Shown here: positions 51,149-60,233 of the stretch, in pieces
Position numbering within the stretch: position 1 is the first letter of the stretch
Layout: the number at the start of each line of letters is the position of its first letter
Origin: Mesorhizobium muleiense
GTDB lineage: Bacteria > Pseudomonadota > Alphaproteobacteria > Rhizobiales > Rhizobiaceae
Reading direction: 5' to 3'
Assembly: GCF_900099905.1 (NCBI RefSeq)
Contig: NZ_FNEE01000008.1
Location: 62,001 to 126,000, forward strand
DNA length: 64,000 nt
Program-made: the position numbers and the translations under genes
The notes under the pieces: model-generated
Database searches by the model: none
Seen by the model: only the letters and a program-made list of their open reading frames with translations
Told to the model about the DNA's origin: nothing

Positions 51149-53233
51149 TCAGTTGATCGGACCGCCTTCACCGGGCTTGCCCGGAAGCTGCTCGGGAAAC
51201 AGCTCGTAGTCGCCTTGCTTGTCGGCAGCGACGAAGACCCGTTCACGGATGATCGTGTCCTCCGCCCAATTGAACATGAAGATCGGCACGCCTTCCGGAA
51301 TGTTGGAGAAGCGCTTGTTGATGATGAGCGCACCCGGATATTCTGTCAGGCCGATCGTATCGAGATTCGTCGTCGAGACCTTCTGGAACTGCTTCATCAG
51401 ATCAGCCCGCTCGTCATTGTCGTTGCTGGAGATGAACTTGTTGACGACGTCCACGAGTTCCTGTTCGAACGGCATCAGATCGACCGTGCCGTCCGTTCCT
51501 GCCCTGTGATGCCAACTCGTGCGCGGACCGGTCGGGGCAAGCTGGGTCGTGTTCTGCACAACTGAGGTCTGTTCCTGCTCGTTGCGGCGAACAAGCCAGT
51601 CGAAGCGCCCGGCATACTGGGTTGCGTCGCGCTTCGCGCCATCGATTGTGTTGAGCACGACCTTGAGGCCAAGCTGTTCCATCTGGCCGACCAGACCTTC
51701 CGCGAGATTGCGATCGGTGCTGTAGTCGGAATTCACCAGAAGCACGATCTGTACGTCCGAGCCGCCAGCTGTACCGGCCGGAAAGTTGACGGCGCCGTTG
51801 CCGTCCGTGTCCTTCAACCCGACCTTCTCCAGCAGCGCCTTGGCGCCTTCCAGATCGAACGGGTAGTACACCGTCGAGGCGCGGTCGTAAAAGCTCGTGC
51901 CAGAGGAAATGCCGCCGGGATAGATCGCGGTGAAGGGTCCTTTGACGAGGGATTCGCCGAGTTTCTTGCGATCGATGGCCATGGTCACGGCCTTACGGAA
52001 ATCGACGTTGCGATTGAGCTCGCGTACGGCCTGCGCCCGCTCGTCCGGCTCGCCCCAGCCATTGGCTGAAAAGTTCATGCGTAGATTGTAGCCGATCAGC
52101 CGGGCGCCAAAGGCCAGCCGCGCGGGAGCCGTTTCCTGTGCGGCGCGCTTCAGCGATTCCACGAAATTTTCAGGTTGCTCCAGGTTCGAGATATCGCCAG
52201 ACCCGGCGATCGCCTGCACGTCGCGATCGGCCCAAGTCGAAAGCTTGTAGTGCAGTTCGTTGAGATAGGGCAGCTGATTTCCCTCTTCGTCCACCTTCCA
52301 ATAGTAAGGATTGCGGCGAAGCACGATGACGTCGTCAGAACGGTATTCGATAGGCACCCAGGCGCCCATGACGGGCATATTCAAGTATTCCGGCGGAAAG
52401 CCGTTCTTGTACTCGTCGTAGGTGGTGCCTGAATATTTCGGATGCTTGGTCTTCAAAATGTGCGAAGGGCCAGGGCAGAAGGTTCCATAGGCCATCGCAT
52501 AGAGATGCTGGCGCGGGAACGCGTCCTTAAAAGTCCATTCGATCGTATATTTGTCTACTGCCTTCAGGGTGGTGCCTTCTCCGAACGTTTCCGGTGTTGC
52601 ACCGTTCAGCGGCGAGACGTTCGGATCGACGACATTGTCGTCCCAATAGAACATCACGTCATCGGCGTCGAAGGGATCTCCGTCGGACCACTTTGCGCCT
52701 TCGATCAACTTCATCGTCAGTGTGTGGCCGTCTTCCGACCACTCCCAGCTCCGGGCAAGATTGGGCAGCGGCTCGACGTCTTTGGCATCGACCTGGAAGA
52801 GCGGCGCGGTGCGCGTCAGGCATTCGAACATCGCAATGTCAATGCCGCCCCAGCCTTGCGTCTGCCCGGCACTGTAGTTCCAGCCTTCCGGCCGGCCGCC
52901 GATGACGTGGCGCATCGTGTCGCCATAGACGCCTATCCCGTCGGGCATGTTGCCTGACTTGAAGACCATCGGCTCCTTCGGCAGCCGCTCGGCCAACGGA
53001 GGCAGTTTCCCGGTCTTGACGAATTTTTCGGTGACCCACTCCGGCTCGCGATATTCGGATAGCGCCTTGAATTCCAGAATTGAATCGCGCGGCACGTAAT
53101 TGATCTCGCCTTGCGCCGGAAACGGCGGCTGTTCCGGCACGATCGTCGGCTCGGAGGCCACGGCCTGGATCACGAACGCCGACACACCAAACAGGAGCGC
53201 GGCGGCGGTTTTCATGCGGCCAAAAATGTTCAT
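51149..53233 (-). CDS. agpA: Family 5 ABC substrate-binding protein (AgpA-like)
   Basis: A 694-residue periplasmic binding protein with a signal peptide (AALLFGVSAFVIQAVASE). SBP family 5 features include WEWSEDGHTLTMKLIEGAKW and DDVMFYWDDNVVDPNVSPL. It is longer than peptide-binding DppA (~530 residues), as is AgpA, which binds melibiose and raffinose in Sinorhizobium. It is encoded between the GH4 gene agaL1 and the permeases. Three phased palindromes lie 70-165 bp upstream of its start. Confidence 0.87.
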   Translation of the reverse strand: MNIFGRMKTAAALLFGVSAFVIQAVASEPTIVPEQPPFPAQGEINYVPRDSILEFKALSEYREPEWVTEKFVKTGKLPPLAERLPKEPMVFKSGNMPDGIGVYGDTMRHVIGGRPEGWNYSAGQTQGWGGIDIAMFECLTRTAPLFQVDAKDVEPLPNLARSWEWSEDGHTLTMKLIEGAKWSDGDPFDADDVMFYWDDNVVDPNVSPLNGATPETFGEGTTLKAVDKYTIEWTFKDAFPRQHLYAMAYGTFCPGPSHILKTKHPKYSGTTYDEYKNGFPPEYLNMPVMGAWVPIEYRSDDVIVLRRNPYYWKVDEEGNQLPYLNELHYKLSTWADRDVQAIAGSGDISNLEQPENFVESLKRAAQETAPARLAFGARLIGYNLRMNFSANGWGEPDERAQAVRELNRNVDFRKAVTMAIDRKKLGESLVKGPFTAIYPGGISSGTSFYDRASTVYYPFDLEGAKALLEKVGLKDTDGNGAVNFPAGTAGGSDVQIVLLVNSDYSTDRNLAEGLVGQMEQLGLKVVLNTIDGAKRDATQYAGRFDWLVRRNEQEQTSVVQNTTQLAPTGPRTSWHHRAGTDGTVDLMPFEQELVDVVNKFISSNDNDERADLMKQFQKVSTTNLDTIGLTEYPGALIINKRFSNIPEGVPIFMFNWAEDTIIRERVFVAADKQGDYELFPEQLPGKPGEGGPIN

Positions 53234-53302
53234 TGTCCTGATTTCTCCCTTATGCTTCGGGCCTGCCGCGATGGCATGGCTCTCCTCCTACAAGCATCGA
53301 AC

Positions 53303-53369
53303 AAAGCGGTATTCCGCTTTCTCAGAAGCGGTATTCCACTTTCTCAGAAGCGGTATTCCGCTTCTGAGA
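53303..53369. promoter_or_regulatory. Three palindromes phased at 22 bp, agaL1-agpA gap
   Basis: Copies of AAGCGG-TATT-CCGCTT have TATT centres at 53310, 53332 and 53354, exactly 22 bp (two helical turns) apart. Copy 1 has 7-bp arms, copy 2 has one degenerate arm (CCACTT), and copy 3 is a 28-bp inverted repeat with 12-bp arms (53342-53369). It lies between the agaL1 stop and the agpA start, so it could be an operator array, or RNA hairpins that protect or attenuate the transcript. Confidence 0.8.
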
Positions 53370-53458
53370 TGACAGGGCCGTGCTGCCCGAGCGCATTCGC
53401 CGAGGCACGATCCTGTCCGCCCGGTTTTCCGGAACTTTGGCTTATCGCAACCAATGTC

Positions 53459-54931
53459 TCAGCCGGCCGCGCGCAATTTCATGGCTTCCTTTTCGGCCCT
53501 GATCTCTTCTATCGAGCGAACCTCACGGCGGGCGACGCCCTTCCATTCCCGCGTTTTTACCGTCGCGCGGCTCAGCCGCTCCTTGGCGCTGTCGATCGCA
53601 TGGGCGAATTGCGGCAGCCATTGCGCTTGCGCCACAACCATCTCGTCGACCATCTGCCAGACTTCTTCCGGCGTGCAGATGGCGCCAACCAGCGGATCGT
53701 GCAGCACGGCCAGTTTCAGGAGGTCGATGTCGCCGGAGATTGCCGCGTGGACGGACATGCGCTGGACATTAATCGACGAAATGCAGGTCGCGGCGCAGGC
53801 TTCCGGAAGCGTGATGCCGGCCACCATGTTGATGCCGAAGCGATCGACGAAACCAGGCGATTCGATGATTGCATCGGACGGAAGATTGGTGATGACGCCT
53901 TCGTTCTTGACGTTGAAGTGCCCGCGATAGACCCGGCCGGTCTCGAGCGCCTCCAGTATGTGGCTGGCGTGCTCGTTCGAGCGGCGCCCGGAATCGAAGG
54001 GCTTTCCCGCATCTTCGAGGAATTGCGGGAACTCGGTCTCGAACCAGTTCCGGGTTTCGGTCGAATAGCGCAGATAACCGCCGGTTTCGCCGTGGATCCA
54101 GTCCGACATGTCGATCCACTTGGCGGTCTCCTCAGGCCGTTTGCGGTACCAGGGCAGATATTCCGACAGGTGGCCGTTACTTTCGGTCGAATAGACGCCG
54201 AAGCGCTTCAACACGTCGATCCTGAGTTTCTCCTGCCGCGAGAAGACCGGATGCGCCTCGAAGGCGGCGACAAGCTCATCCTTGCCGATCTTGCGGCCCT
54301 TGACGCGAACGTCGACGAACCAGGTCTGGTGGTTGATGCCGGAGCAGACATAGTCGAGCTCGCCTTCCCCGGCGCCGAGGATCTCGGCAATCTGCTCGGC
54401 CCCATGCTGGACCCCATGGCAGAGACCGACCGTTTCGACCTTGCCGAATTCGATCGCCGCCCAGGTGTTCATCGCCATCGGGTTGGCATAGTTCAGGAAT
54501 TTCGCGCCTGGCTCGGCCAGTTCGCGAATGTCCTTGCAGAAATCCAGAATGACCGGGATGTTGCGCTGGCCGTAGAGAATGCCACCGGCGCAGATCGTAT
54601 CGCCGACGCACTGGTCGACGCCATATTTCAAGGGGATGCGGATATCGTCGGCATAGGCGGCGAGACCTCCGACGCGCACACAGCTAATGATGTAGCGCGC
54701 GCCCTCGATCGCCTTGCGGCGGTCCGTCGTCGCGGTCACCCGTGCAGGAAGCTGGCTCGACTTGACGATCCGCAGGAGAATTGACTCGATCATCTTGAGA
54801 TTGTGCTCGCTGATGTCGGTCAGTGCGAACTCGATGTCGCGCAGCTCCGGCACACACAAAATGTCCGTGAACAGCTTCTTGGTGAAACCGACGCTGCCCG
54901 CGCCAATGATTGCGATCTTAAATCTGCTCAT
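53459..54931 (-). CDS. agaL1: GH4 alpha-galactosidase (AgaL1 type)
   Basis: A 490-residue GH4 enzyme: NAD site KIAIIGAGSVGFTKKLFTDI, KFLNYANPMAMNTWAAIEFG, Cys ligand in VGLCHGVQHG and His ligand in CSGINHQTWFVDV. It splits alpha-galactosides inside the cell. First gene of the minus-strand operon, divergent from the AraC regulator, matching the agpT-agaL1 layout in Sinorhizobium. A Lys/Arg/Glu-rich C-terminal tail extends beyond AgaL2. Confidence 0.88.
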   Translation of the reverse strand: MSRFKIAIIGAGSVGFTKKLFTDILCVPELRDIEFALTDISEHNLKMIESILLRIVKSSQLPARVTATTDRRKAIEGARYIISCVRVGGLAAYADDIRIPLKYGVDQCVGDTICAGGILYGQRNIPVILDFCKDIRELAEPGAKFLNYANPMAMNTWAAIEFGKVETVGLCHGVQHGAEQIAEILGAGEGELDYVCSGINHQTWFVDVRVKGRKIGKDELVAAFEAHPVFSRQEKLRIDVLKRFGVYSTESNGHLSEYLPWYRKRPEETAKWIDMSDWIHGETGGYLRYSTETRNWFETEFPQFLEDAGKPFDSGRRSNEHASHILEALETGRVYRGHFNVKNEGVITNLPSDAIIESPGFVDRFGINMVAGITLPEACAATCISSINVQRMSVHAAISGDIDLLKLAVLHDPLVGAICTPEEVWQMVDEMVVAQAQWLPQFAHAIDSAKERLSRATVKTREWKGVARREVRSIEEIRAEKEAMKLRAAG

Positions 54932-55129
54932 TCGAACCTTCTCCGCAAGCGGATTGGACCGATAGGTAAAATCGGTTCGTGGAAATCCAGTCCAGGCGTG
55001 TTATTCGGAAGACACGCAACCAGGCGGCGTGCAACCGGGGTTTCATCCTCATCTCTTTTGTTTTTTGGTCAATATGCGTAAGATCACGCCCCTCCGGTAG
55101 GGCGTAGATGTGCTTTGTAGGGTAATTTT

Positions 55130-56029
55130 GTGCTGCAAAAACTCATCGACCTTGGACCGGTGATGAAGATGATTTCCCTGCCGCGCGCTCGGCAGCGATT
55201 GCACACCATGCCGACGAGCACCGGCTACGACGTGAGAACGGATGCCGGCTACAGCTGGGATGGCCGCAGGCGCGGGCAGACGCCGTTCACAGTGATGCAG
55301 CACACCATCAGCGGCACCGGAAACCTGCGTTACGGAACCAGGTCCTACCGCATCGCTCCGGGCGAGACGATGCTGTTGGTTGTTCCGCATTCGCACCGCT
55401 ACTGGGTCGAAAAAGGCGGGCGCTGGGAGTTTTTCTGGATATCGATGCATGGGGCGGAAGCGTTGCGCATCCATAGAGAAGTCCTGGCAACGAAAGGACC
55501 GGTGTTCAGGCTTCGGGCAGCGACCGTCGATAATCTGGCCGACTGCGCCTACCGGCTGGTCAAAGGCGACGGCTCAACGCCGGCACGCGCCTCGGCAATT
55601 TCCTATGAGGCGGCCATGGCACTCTATGACGACGTGTTCGAACTGCACGGAAATGACGTGGCGGAGAATTCGGTAGTGCGTCAGGTGACTGACTATATCG
55701 GTGCGCATCTGCATCTGCCGTTGCCGGTCGATGAACTGGCGCGGCTTTCCGGTCTCAGTCGCGCGCATTTCTCGCGTGTGTTCGCGGCGCATGAAGGTAT
55801 TCCTCCGGCTGAGTTCGTCCTCAACCGACGCCTCGACCGCGCCGCAAAGCTACTGACCATGTCCGCCGACCTTCCGGTGAAGGATATTTCCGGCATGTGC
55901 GGCTTCGAAGATCCCAACTACTTCGCCAAGGTATTCCGACGTGGCTTCGGCGTCAGTCCGACAGAATTCAGAACCACTGGCATGTATGCAAGCGCCGGTT
56001 ATCAGCAGGGGCAGATTTTGGACAGATGA
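55130..56029 (+). CDS. agpT: AraC-family regulator of alpha-galactoside utilisation (AgpT-like)
   Basis: A 299-residue AraC protein. The N-terminal cupin-like sensor (GTGNLRYGTRSYRIAPGETM, LLVVPHSHRYWVEKGG) is followed by the two helix-turn-helix motifs (VDELARLSGLSRAHFSRVFA and LPVKDISGMCGFEDPNYFAK with VFRRGFGVSPTEFR). It is divergent from agaL1 with a 198-bp gap, like agpT, the activator of the agp genes. GTG at 55130 opens the frame; an ATG at 55163 is an alternative. Confidence 0.85.
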   Translation: MLQKLIDLGPVMKMISLPRARQRLHTMPTSTGYDVRTDAGYSWDGRRRGQTPFTVMQHTISGTGNLRYGTRSYRIAPGETMLLVVPHSHRYWVEKGGRWEFFWISMHGAEALRIHREVLATKGPVFRLRAATVDNLADCAYRLVKGDGSTPARASAISYEAAMALYDDVFELHGNDVAENSVVRQVTDYIGAHLHLPLPVDELARLSGLSRAHFSRVFAAHEGIPPAEFVLNRRLDRAAKLLTMSADLPVKDISGMCGFEDPNYFAKVFRRGFGVSPTEFRTTGMYASAGYQQGQILDR

Positions 56030-56494
56030 CAAATAGCGCTGACCTGTCATCCTTTGATGGCTGCTTTTAGCGCGAGAGAGACCGTCAACCTGGTCACTCG
56101 GACATCGGCTTTCAGGAGGCGGCAAAGCTGGCCTTGTAAGCAAAAGGCGTCCCGAAAGGCGCCTCTCAATAGCTTGATTCCCTTGAGAGAACTTGGAGCG
56201 GATGAAGCGATTCGAAAGCTCGACCCCAACCTTGGAAACGTCTATTTCTGCCAACGCCGCCTTATCCGAATCTTCGCTGCCAATCCGAGATGATCAAGAC
56301 CAGAAAATGACGCAGGTTCTCTGGACCAGCGTGACAGCTGAGCAGACGCAGCTTCCTGGCTTCTGCATATGGACCCTCTTGGGTAATTGATAATTGCGCC
56401 GTCATGTTCCAAAACAGGTCGGCAGACCCGCGAGGATGTTTTCGTGCGGGGTCGTCCACGGTCCTCAGGCGAGAATTCCAAAAGACGTTCAACA
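56030..56494. other. 465-bp gap between agpT and the glycosyltransferase genes
   Basis: No gene is supported. A short AGGCG/CGCCT hairpin with a ten-base loop lies at 56145-56164 without a T-run. The last ~100 bp are AT-richer (TTGGGTAATTGATAATTG near 56379) and probably hold the promoter of the glycosyltransferase operon. Confidence 0.4.
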
Positions 56495-57709
56495 ATGACC
56501 CAGCACGTACAAAATGCTCGAATTCTCATGTACAGCCACGACACGTTCGGGCTCGGCCACTTGCAGCGCTGCCGGACGATCGCGCATTCGCTGGTCGAGG
56601 ATTTCCGCGGACTTCAGGTGCTTATCATTTCGGGTGCGACTATCGCTGGCGCCTTCGACTACCGCGCCCGTGTCGACTTCGTGAAGATCCCCAGCGTCAT
56701 CAAGTTGCGCAACGGCGAATACACCTCGCTGGAAAAGGATATCGATCTGCATGAGACGCTAAGGATGCGCCAGTCGATCATCCGCCACACAGCCGAGACC
56801 TTCCGGCCGGATATCTTCATCGTCGACAAGGAACCGCTCGGCCTGCGCGGTGAGATCGAGGACACGCTGTCCTACCTCAAGACGCGGGGCACCACGCTCG
56901 TGCTTGGCCTGCGCGAGGTGATGGACGCGCCGCATCTGCTCGAAGCAGAGTGGGCACACAGGGATGTGATGCGCAAGATAGGCCTGTTCTACGACAAGGT
57001 CTGGGTCTATGGTCCGCCGGATTTCTACGATCCGCTGATCGGTTTGGACGTGCCGCCGGCTGTCAGGGCAAAGATGAAGTTCGTCGGTTTCCTGCAACGG
57101 AGCCTGCAGAAGAACGAGTTGCCCGGCCACCGGCCCGAGGGCGATTATATCCTTGTTACCACCGGTGGCGGCGGTGACGGCGGCGACCTGATCCACAGTG
57201 TCATCGATGCATATCAGCAGGATCCGCAATTGCAGCATAGGGCGCTGATCGTGCTTGGGCCTTACATGCCGGCGCGCAAGCGCAACAAGCTGCTCAAGAA
57301 GGGGGCCAAGATCCCCTATATCAAGATCATCGAGTTCGACAACCGCATGGAAGATCTCATTGCCGGCGCCAAGGCGGTCGTGGCGATGGGCGGTTACAAC
57401 ACCTATTGCGAGATACTGTCTTTCGACAAGCCGGCGCTGATCGTGCCGCGCGTCAAGCCCCGCGAGGAACAACTGATCCGAGCACGGCGCGCAGCCGAAC
57501 TCGGCCTCATTGAGATGCTTTTGCCGGAAGAGGCCGAGGATTCCCAGCGGTTTGCCAATGCGCTGGAGGTGCTGCCGGCCCGGCCCGGCCCATCGCAGAG
57601 CCATCCGCATCTGACGCTGGAAGGGCTGCCTCACATTTCTGAAATCGTCGCGGAACTGCTCGACCGGCGGGGCGGCCATCACCTTTCGGTCATTGAAGGC
57701 ATGATCTGA
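56495..57709 (+). CDS. Glycosyltransferase, MurG/UGT-like GT-B fold
   Basis: A 404-residue protein starting MTQHVQNARILMYSHDTFGL. The N-terminal domain has GLGHLQRCRTIAHSL (a MurG-like GxGHxxR motif). The C-terminal donor-binding domain has DYILVTTGGGGDGGDLIHSV and AKAVVAMGGYNTYCEILSFD, the nucleotide-sugar-binding loop. It is homologous in layout to the gene at 58952. The donor and acceptor sugars are unknown. The three glycosyltransferase genes form one tight operon. Confidence 0.82.
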   Translation: MTQHVQNARILMYSHDTFGLGHLQRCRTIAHSLVEDFRGLQVLIISGATIAGAFDYRARVDFVKIPSVIKLRNGEYTSLEKDIDLHETLRMRQSIIRHTAETFRPDIFIVDKEPLGLRGEIEDTLSYLKTRGTTLVLGLREVMDAPHLLEAEWAHRDVMRKIGLFYDKVWVYGPPDFYDPLIGLDVPPAVRAKMKFVGFLQRSLQKNELPGHRPEGDYILVTTGGGGDGGDLIHSVIDAYQQDPQLQHRALIVLGPYMPARKRNKLLKKGAKIPYIKIIEFDNRMEDLIAGAKAVVAMGGYNTYCEILSFDKPALIVPRVKPREEQLIRARRAAELGLIEMLLPEEAEDSQRFANALEVLPARPGPSQSHPHLTLEGLPHISEIVAELLDRRGGHHLSVIEGMI

Positions 57710-57710
57710 G

Positions 57711-58955
57711 TTGCAACATCGCAAGATCGTCGTGGTTCTGAAGGGCTATCCGCGGCTGTCGGAAACCTTCATCGCGCAGGAACTGCTCGGTCTGGAGCGT
57801 GCGGGGTTCGACCTGATACTCTTCGCGCTCAGGCGGCCGACCGACGCAAAACGCCACCCCGTGCATGACGAGATCAAAGCGCCCGTCCATTATCTGCCGG
57901 AATATCTGCATGAAGAGCCGCTGCGCGTGGTTCGCTCGCTGTTTGCTTATCTGCTTCGGCCGGGCTTCTGGCGCGCGCTCGGATCGCTGGCTATCGACCT
58001 CGGCCGCGACTTTACGCGCAATCGCGCGCGCCGCTTCGGGCAAGCGCTCGTGCTGGCGGCCGAATGGCCGGAAGACGCGGGCTGGCTGCACGCACATTTC
58101 GCGCACACACCGGCATCGGTGACGCGCTATGCCAGCCAGCTTCGTGGCCTGCCCTGGAGTTGCTCGGCCCATGCCAAGGACATCTGGACTTCGGCGGACT
58201 GGGATCTGGCTGGCAAGCTTTCCTCGGCCCGCTGGACGGTCACTTGCACGAAAACCGGCTTCGACCGCCTGAAAAAACTCGCTAACGGCAACGCGTCTGT
58301 GCATCTGAGCTATCATGGGCTCGACCTTGATCGCTTCGGCAGTATCAGTGAGGCGCGAAAACAGCATGACGGCTCGGCGCCGGACCAACCGGTTATCATT
58401 CTGAGTGTCGGGCGCGCCGTTGAAAAGAAAGGTTACGATACGTTGCTGGAGGCCCTTGCCCTCTTGCCTGGTGATTTGGCGTGGCGTTTCGAGCATATCG
58501 GCGGCGGCGAGGAACTGGAACGGTTCAAGGCGCTGGCGCAAAAGCTCGGCCTGGATCGCCGCGTCTTTTGGAAAGGCGCGCTTGCGCAGGAGGAGGTGCT
58601 TGAGCACTACCGCTGCGCCGACATCTTCGCCCTGGCCTGCAGGATCACCGCAAATGGCGACCGGGACGGTCTGCCGAATGTTCTGGTGGAGGCGGCTAGC
58701 CAGCGGCTTGCCTGCGTGTCGACCGATATTTCCGGCGTGCCGGAGCTTCTATCGCCGGATGAAACCGGGCTGCTGGTCCCGACGGAAAACCCAATTGCCC
58801 TGGCGCAGGCGTTGGAGCGCCTGATCCGTGATCCCGTGCTGCGCGCCCGCCTCGGCGACGCCGCAGAGCGGCGCGTGCGCGGTAATTTCGATCATTTGGC
58901 AAGCATTGGACAGCTCAAGGAACTGTTCGAGCGGGAGTGGCGGGCCGCCGAATGA
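57711..58955 (+). CDS. GT4-family glycosyltransferase
   Basis: A 414-residue GT-B enzyme starting at TTG, one base after the previous stop. KGYPRLSETFIAQELLGLER at the N-terminus is typical of colanic-acid/EPS type transferases. The C-terminal donor domain has ILSVGRAVEKKGYDTLLEAL and the EX7E-like region RITANGDRDGLPNVLVEAAS. It retains a configuration expected of GT4. Its stop overlaps the ATG of the next gene. Confidence 0.9.
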   Translation: MQHRKIVVVLKGYPRLSETFIAQELLGLERAGFDLILFALRRPTDAKRHPVHDEIKAPVHYLPEYLHEEPLRVVRSLFAYLLRPGFWRALGSLAIDLGRDFTRNRARRFGQALVLAAEWPEDAGWLHAHFAHTPASVTRYASQLRGLPWSCSAHAKDIWTSADWDLAGKLSSARWTVTCTKTGFDRLKKLANGNASVHLSYHGLDLDRFGSISEARKQHDGSAPDQPVIILSVGRAVEKKGYDTLLEALALLPGDLAWRFEHIGGGEELERFKALAQKLGLDRRVFWKGALAQEEVLEHYRCADIFALACRITANGDRDGLPNVLVEAASQRLACVSTDISGVPELLSPDETGLLVPTENPIALAQALERLIRDPVLRARLGDAAERRVRGNFDHLASIGQLKELFEREWRAAE

Positions 58956-60142
58956 AGCGGCTGCGGGCTTTCTTCTATGTCCAGCACCTGCTCGGCATCG
59001 GCCATCTCGCGCGCGCCAGCCGCATTGCGGCGGCTCTGGTCGATGACGGGTTTGACGTAACCGTCGTGACCGGCGGAGCGCCGATCGCGGGGTTTCCGGG
59101 AGTGGGTGTGAAATCTGTAACCCTGCCACCTGTCACCTCCGGTGATGAAGGATTTTCCGGACTTGTCGACCTGCGGGGCAAACCCATCGACGATGATTTC
59201 AAGAGATGGCGTTCAGAGATGCTGCTGCAGGCCTTCCGAGATTGCAGGCCTGATATCGTCATTGTCGAGGCGTTTCCATTTGGACGCCGGCAGATGCGTT
59301 TCGAACTCCTGCCGCTGATCGAGGCCATCGACGCGACGTCGCCCAGACCGCTGCTGGCGACGTCCGTCCGTGATATCCTTCAGCAGCGCGTCAAGCCGGG
59401 CCGAAACGAGGAAACGGTCGATCTGATCAACAGGCATTTCGACCTTGTCATGGTCCACGGCGATCCGGCTTTCGCAACCATCGACAAGACATTTCCACTG
59501 GCTGGGGCGATCAAGGCCGAGGTCACCTACACCGGGCTCGTTGCCGCGCCGCCATCGCCCGCGGCCTCCGCGCGCTTCGACGTTCTGGTGTCGGTTGGCG
59601 GCGGGGCTGCCGGAAAGAGCCTTGTCAGCTCCACCATCGCAGCGGCGAGGAATGCCAACAACGCCTGGAAATGGTGTTTGATCACCGGCCCAAACCTGCC
59701 AAAAGACGAGTTTGACGCGATCGCACGCGATGCCTCGCCGGTCCTGTCCATCTTCCGGTTCCGCGAGGATTTCGCCAGCCTGCTGACTGGCGCCCGCCTG
59801 TCGGTCTCGCAGGCGGGTTACAACACGGTCTGCGATGTCCTGCGCGCGGGTTGTCGCTCTCTGCTCGTTCCATTTGCAGGCGGCGGGGAAACCGAACAGA
59901 CGGTTCGCAGCCTATTGCTCGAAGAACTCGGTCTTGCAACGGTGCTGACGGAGAAGGACCTAACGCCTGAAGGTTTGGCGCAAGCGATCGAACAGGCGCT
60001 TGCGGGACCGACGCCAGCCGCGCATCGTCTCGATCTGGAGGGCGCGCATCGCTCGGCGCAAATTCTGCGCCAGCGGTATCGAACATGGTCCCTAAAAGTG
60101 GGGCCCGGTTTCGGAGAAGTTCATGATCAAAACAGACGATAG
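58952..60142 (+). CDS. Glycosyltransferase, MurG-like, with repeat-derived C-terminus
   Basis: A 396-residue GT-B protein starting MKRLRAFFYVQHLLGIGHLA with the GIGHLARASRIAAAL motif, a C-terminal donor site (FDVLVSVGGGAAGKSLVSST, SVSQAGYNTVCDVLRAGCRS) and the Glu/Gln motif GGGETEQTVRS. The last ~20 codons (from about 60083) read through a rhizobial intergenic repeat, so the native C-terminus was probably near YRTW. ATG overlaps the preceding TGA. Confidence 0.82.
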   Translation: MKRLRAFFYVQHLLGIGHLARASRIAAALVDDGFDVTVVTGGAPIAGFPGVGVKSVTLPPVTSGDEGFSGLVDLRGKPIDDDFKRWRSEMLLQAFRDCRPDIVIVEAFPFGRRQMRFELLPLIEAIDATSPRPLLATSVRDILQQRVKPGRNEETVDLINRHFDLVMVHGDPAFATIDKTFPLAGAIKAEVTYTGLVAAPPSPAASARFDVLVSVGGGAAGKSLVSSTIAAARNANNAWKWCLITGPNLPKDEFDAIARDASPVLSIFRFREDFASLLTGARLSVSQAGYNTVCDVLRAGCRSLLVPFAGGGETEQTVRSLLLEELGLATVLTEKDLTPEGLAQAIEQALAGPTPAAHRLDLEGAHRSAQILRQRYRTWSLKVGPGFGEVHDQNRR

Positions 60143-60233
60143 ATGCTAACGCGCGTCGCGTCTGGCGAGGTTCGTGCGACGCGCGTCAACTCCTCGTTTA
60201 TGCATGTCGTTGTCCCAAACCGGGCGAAATGCG
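60083..60233. repeat. Rhizobial intergenic palindromic repeat (copy B)
   Basis: Composite element. A first palindromic module (ACATGGTCCC...TTCATGATC, 60083-60128) overlaps the glycosyltransferase 3' end. Inverted arms ACGCGCGTCGC (60149-60159) and GCGACGCGCGT (60176-60186) follow, then TTTATGCATGTCGTTGTCCC (from 60197). The last two modules are also in copy A at 2791-2978, in different order and orientation. It fills the convergent gap to the methyltransferase gene. Confidence 0.8.

Noticed and set aside
56145..56164. AGGCG/CGCCT hairpin downstream of agpT as terminator
   Set aside because: Five base pairs, ten-base loop, no T-run and more than 100 bases past the stop.
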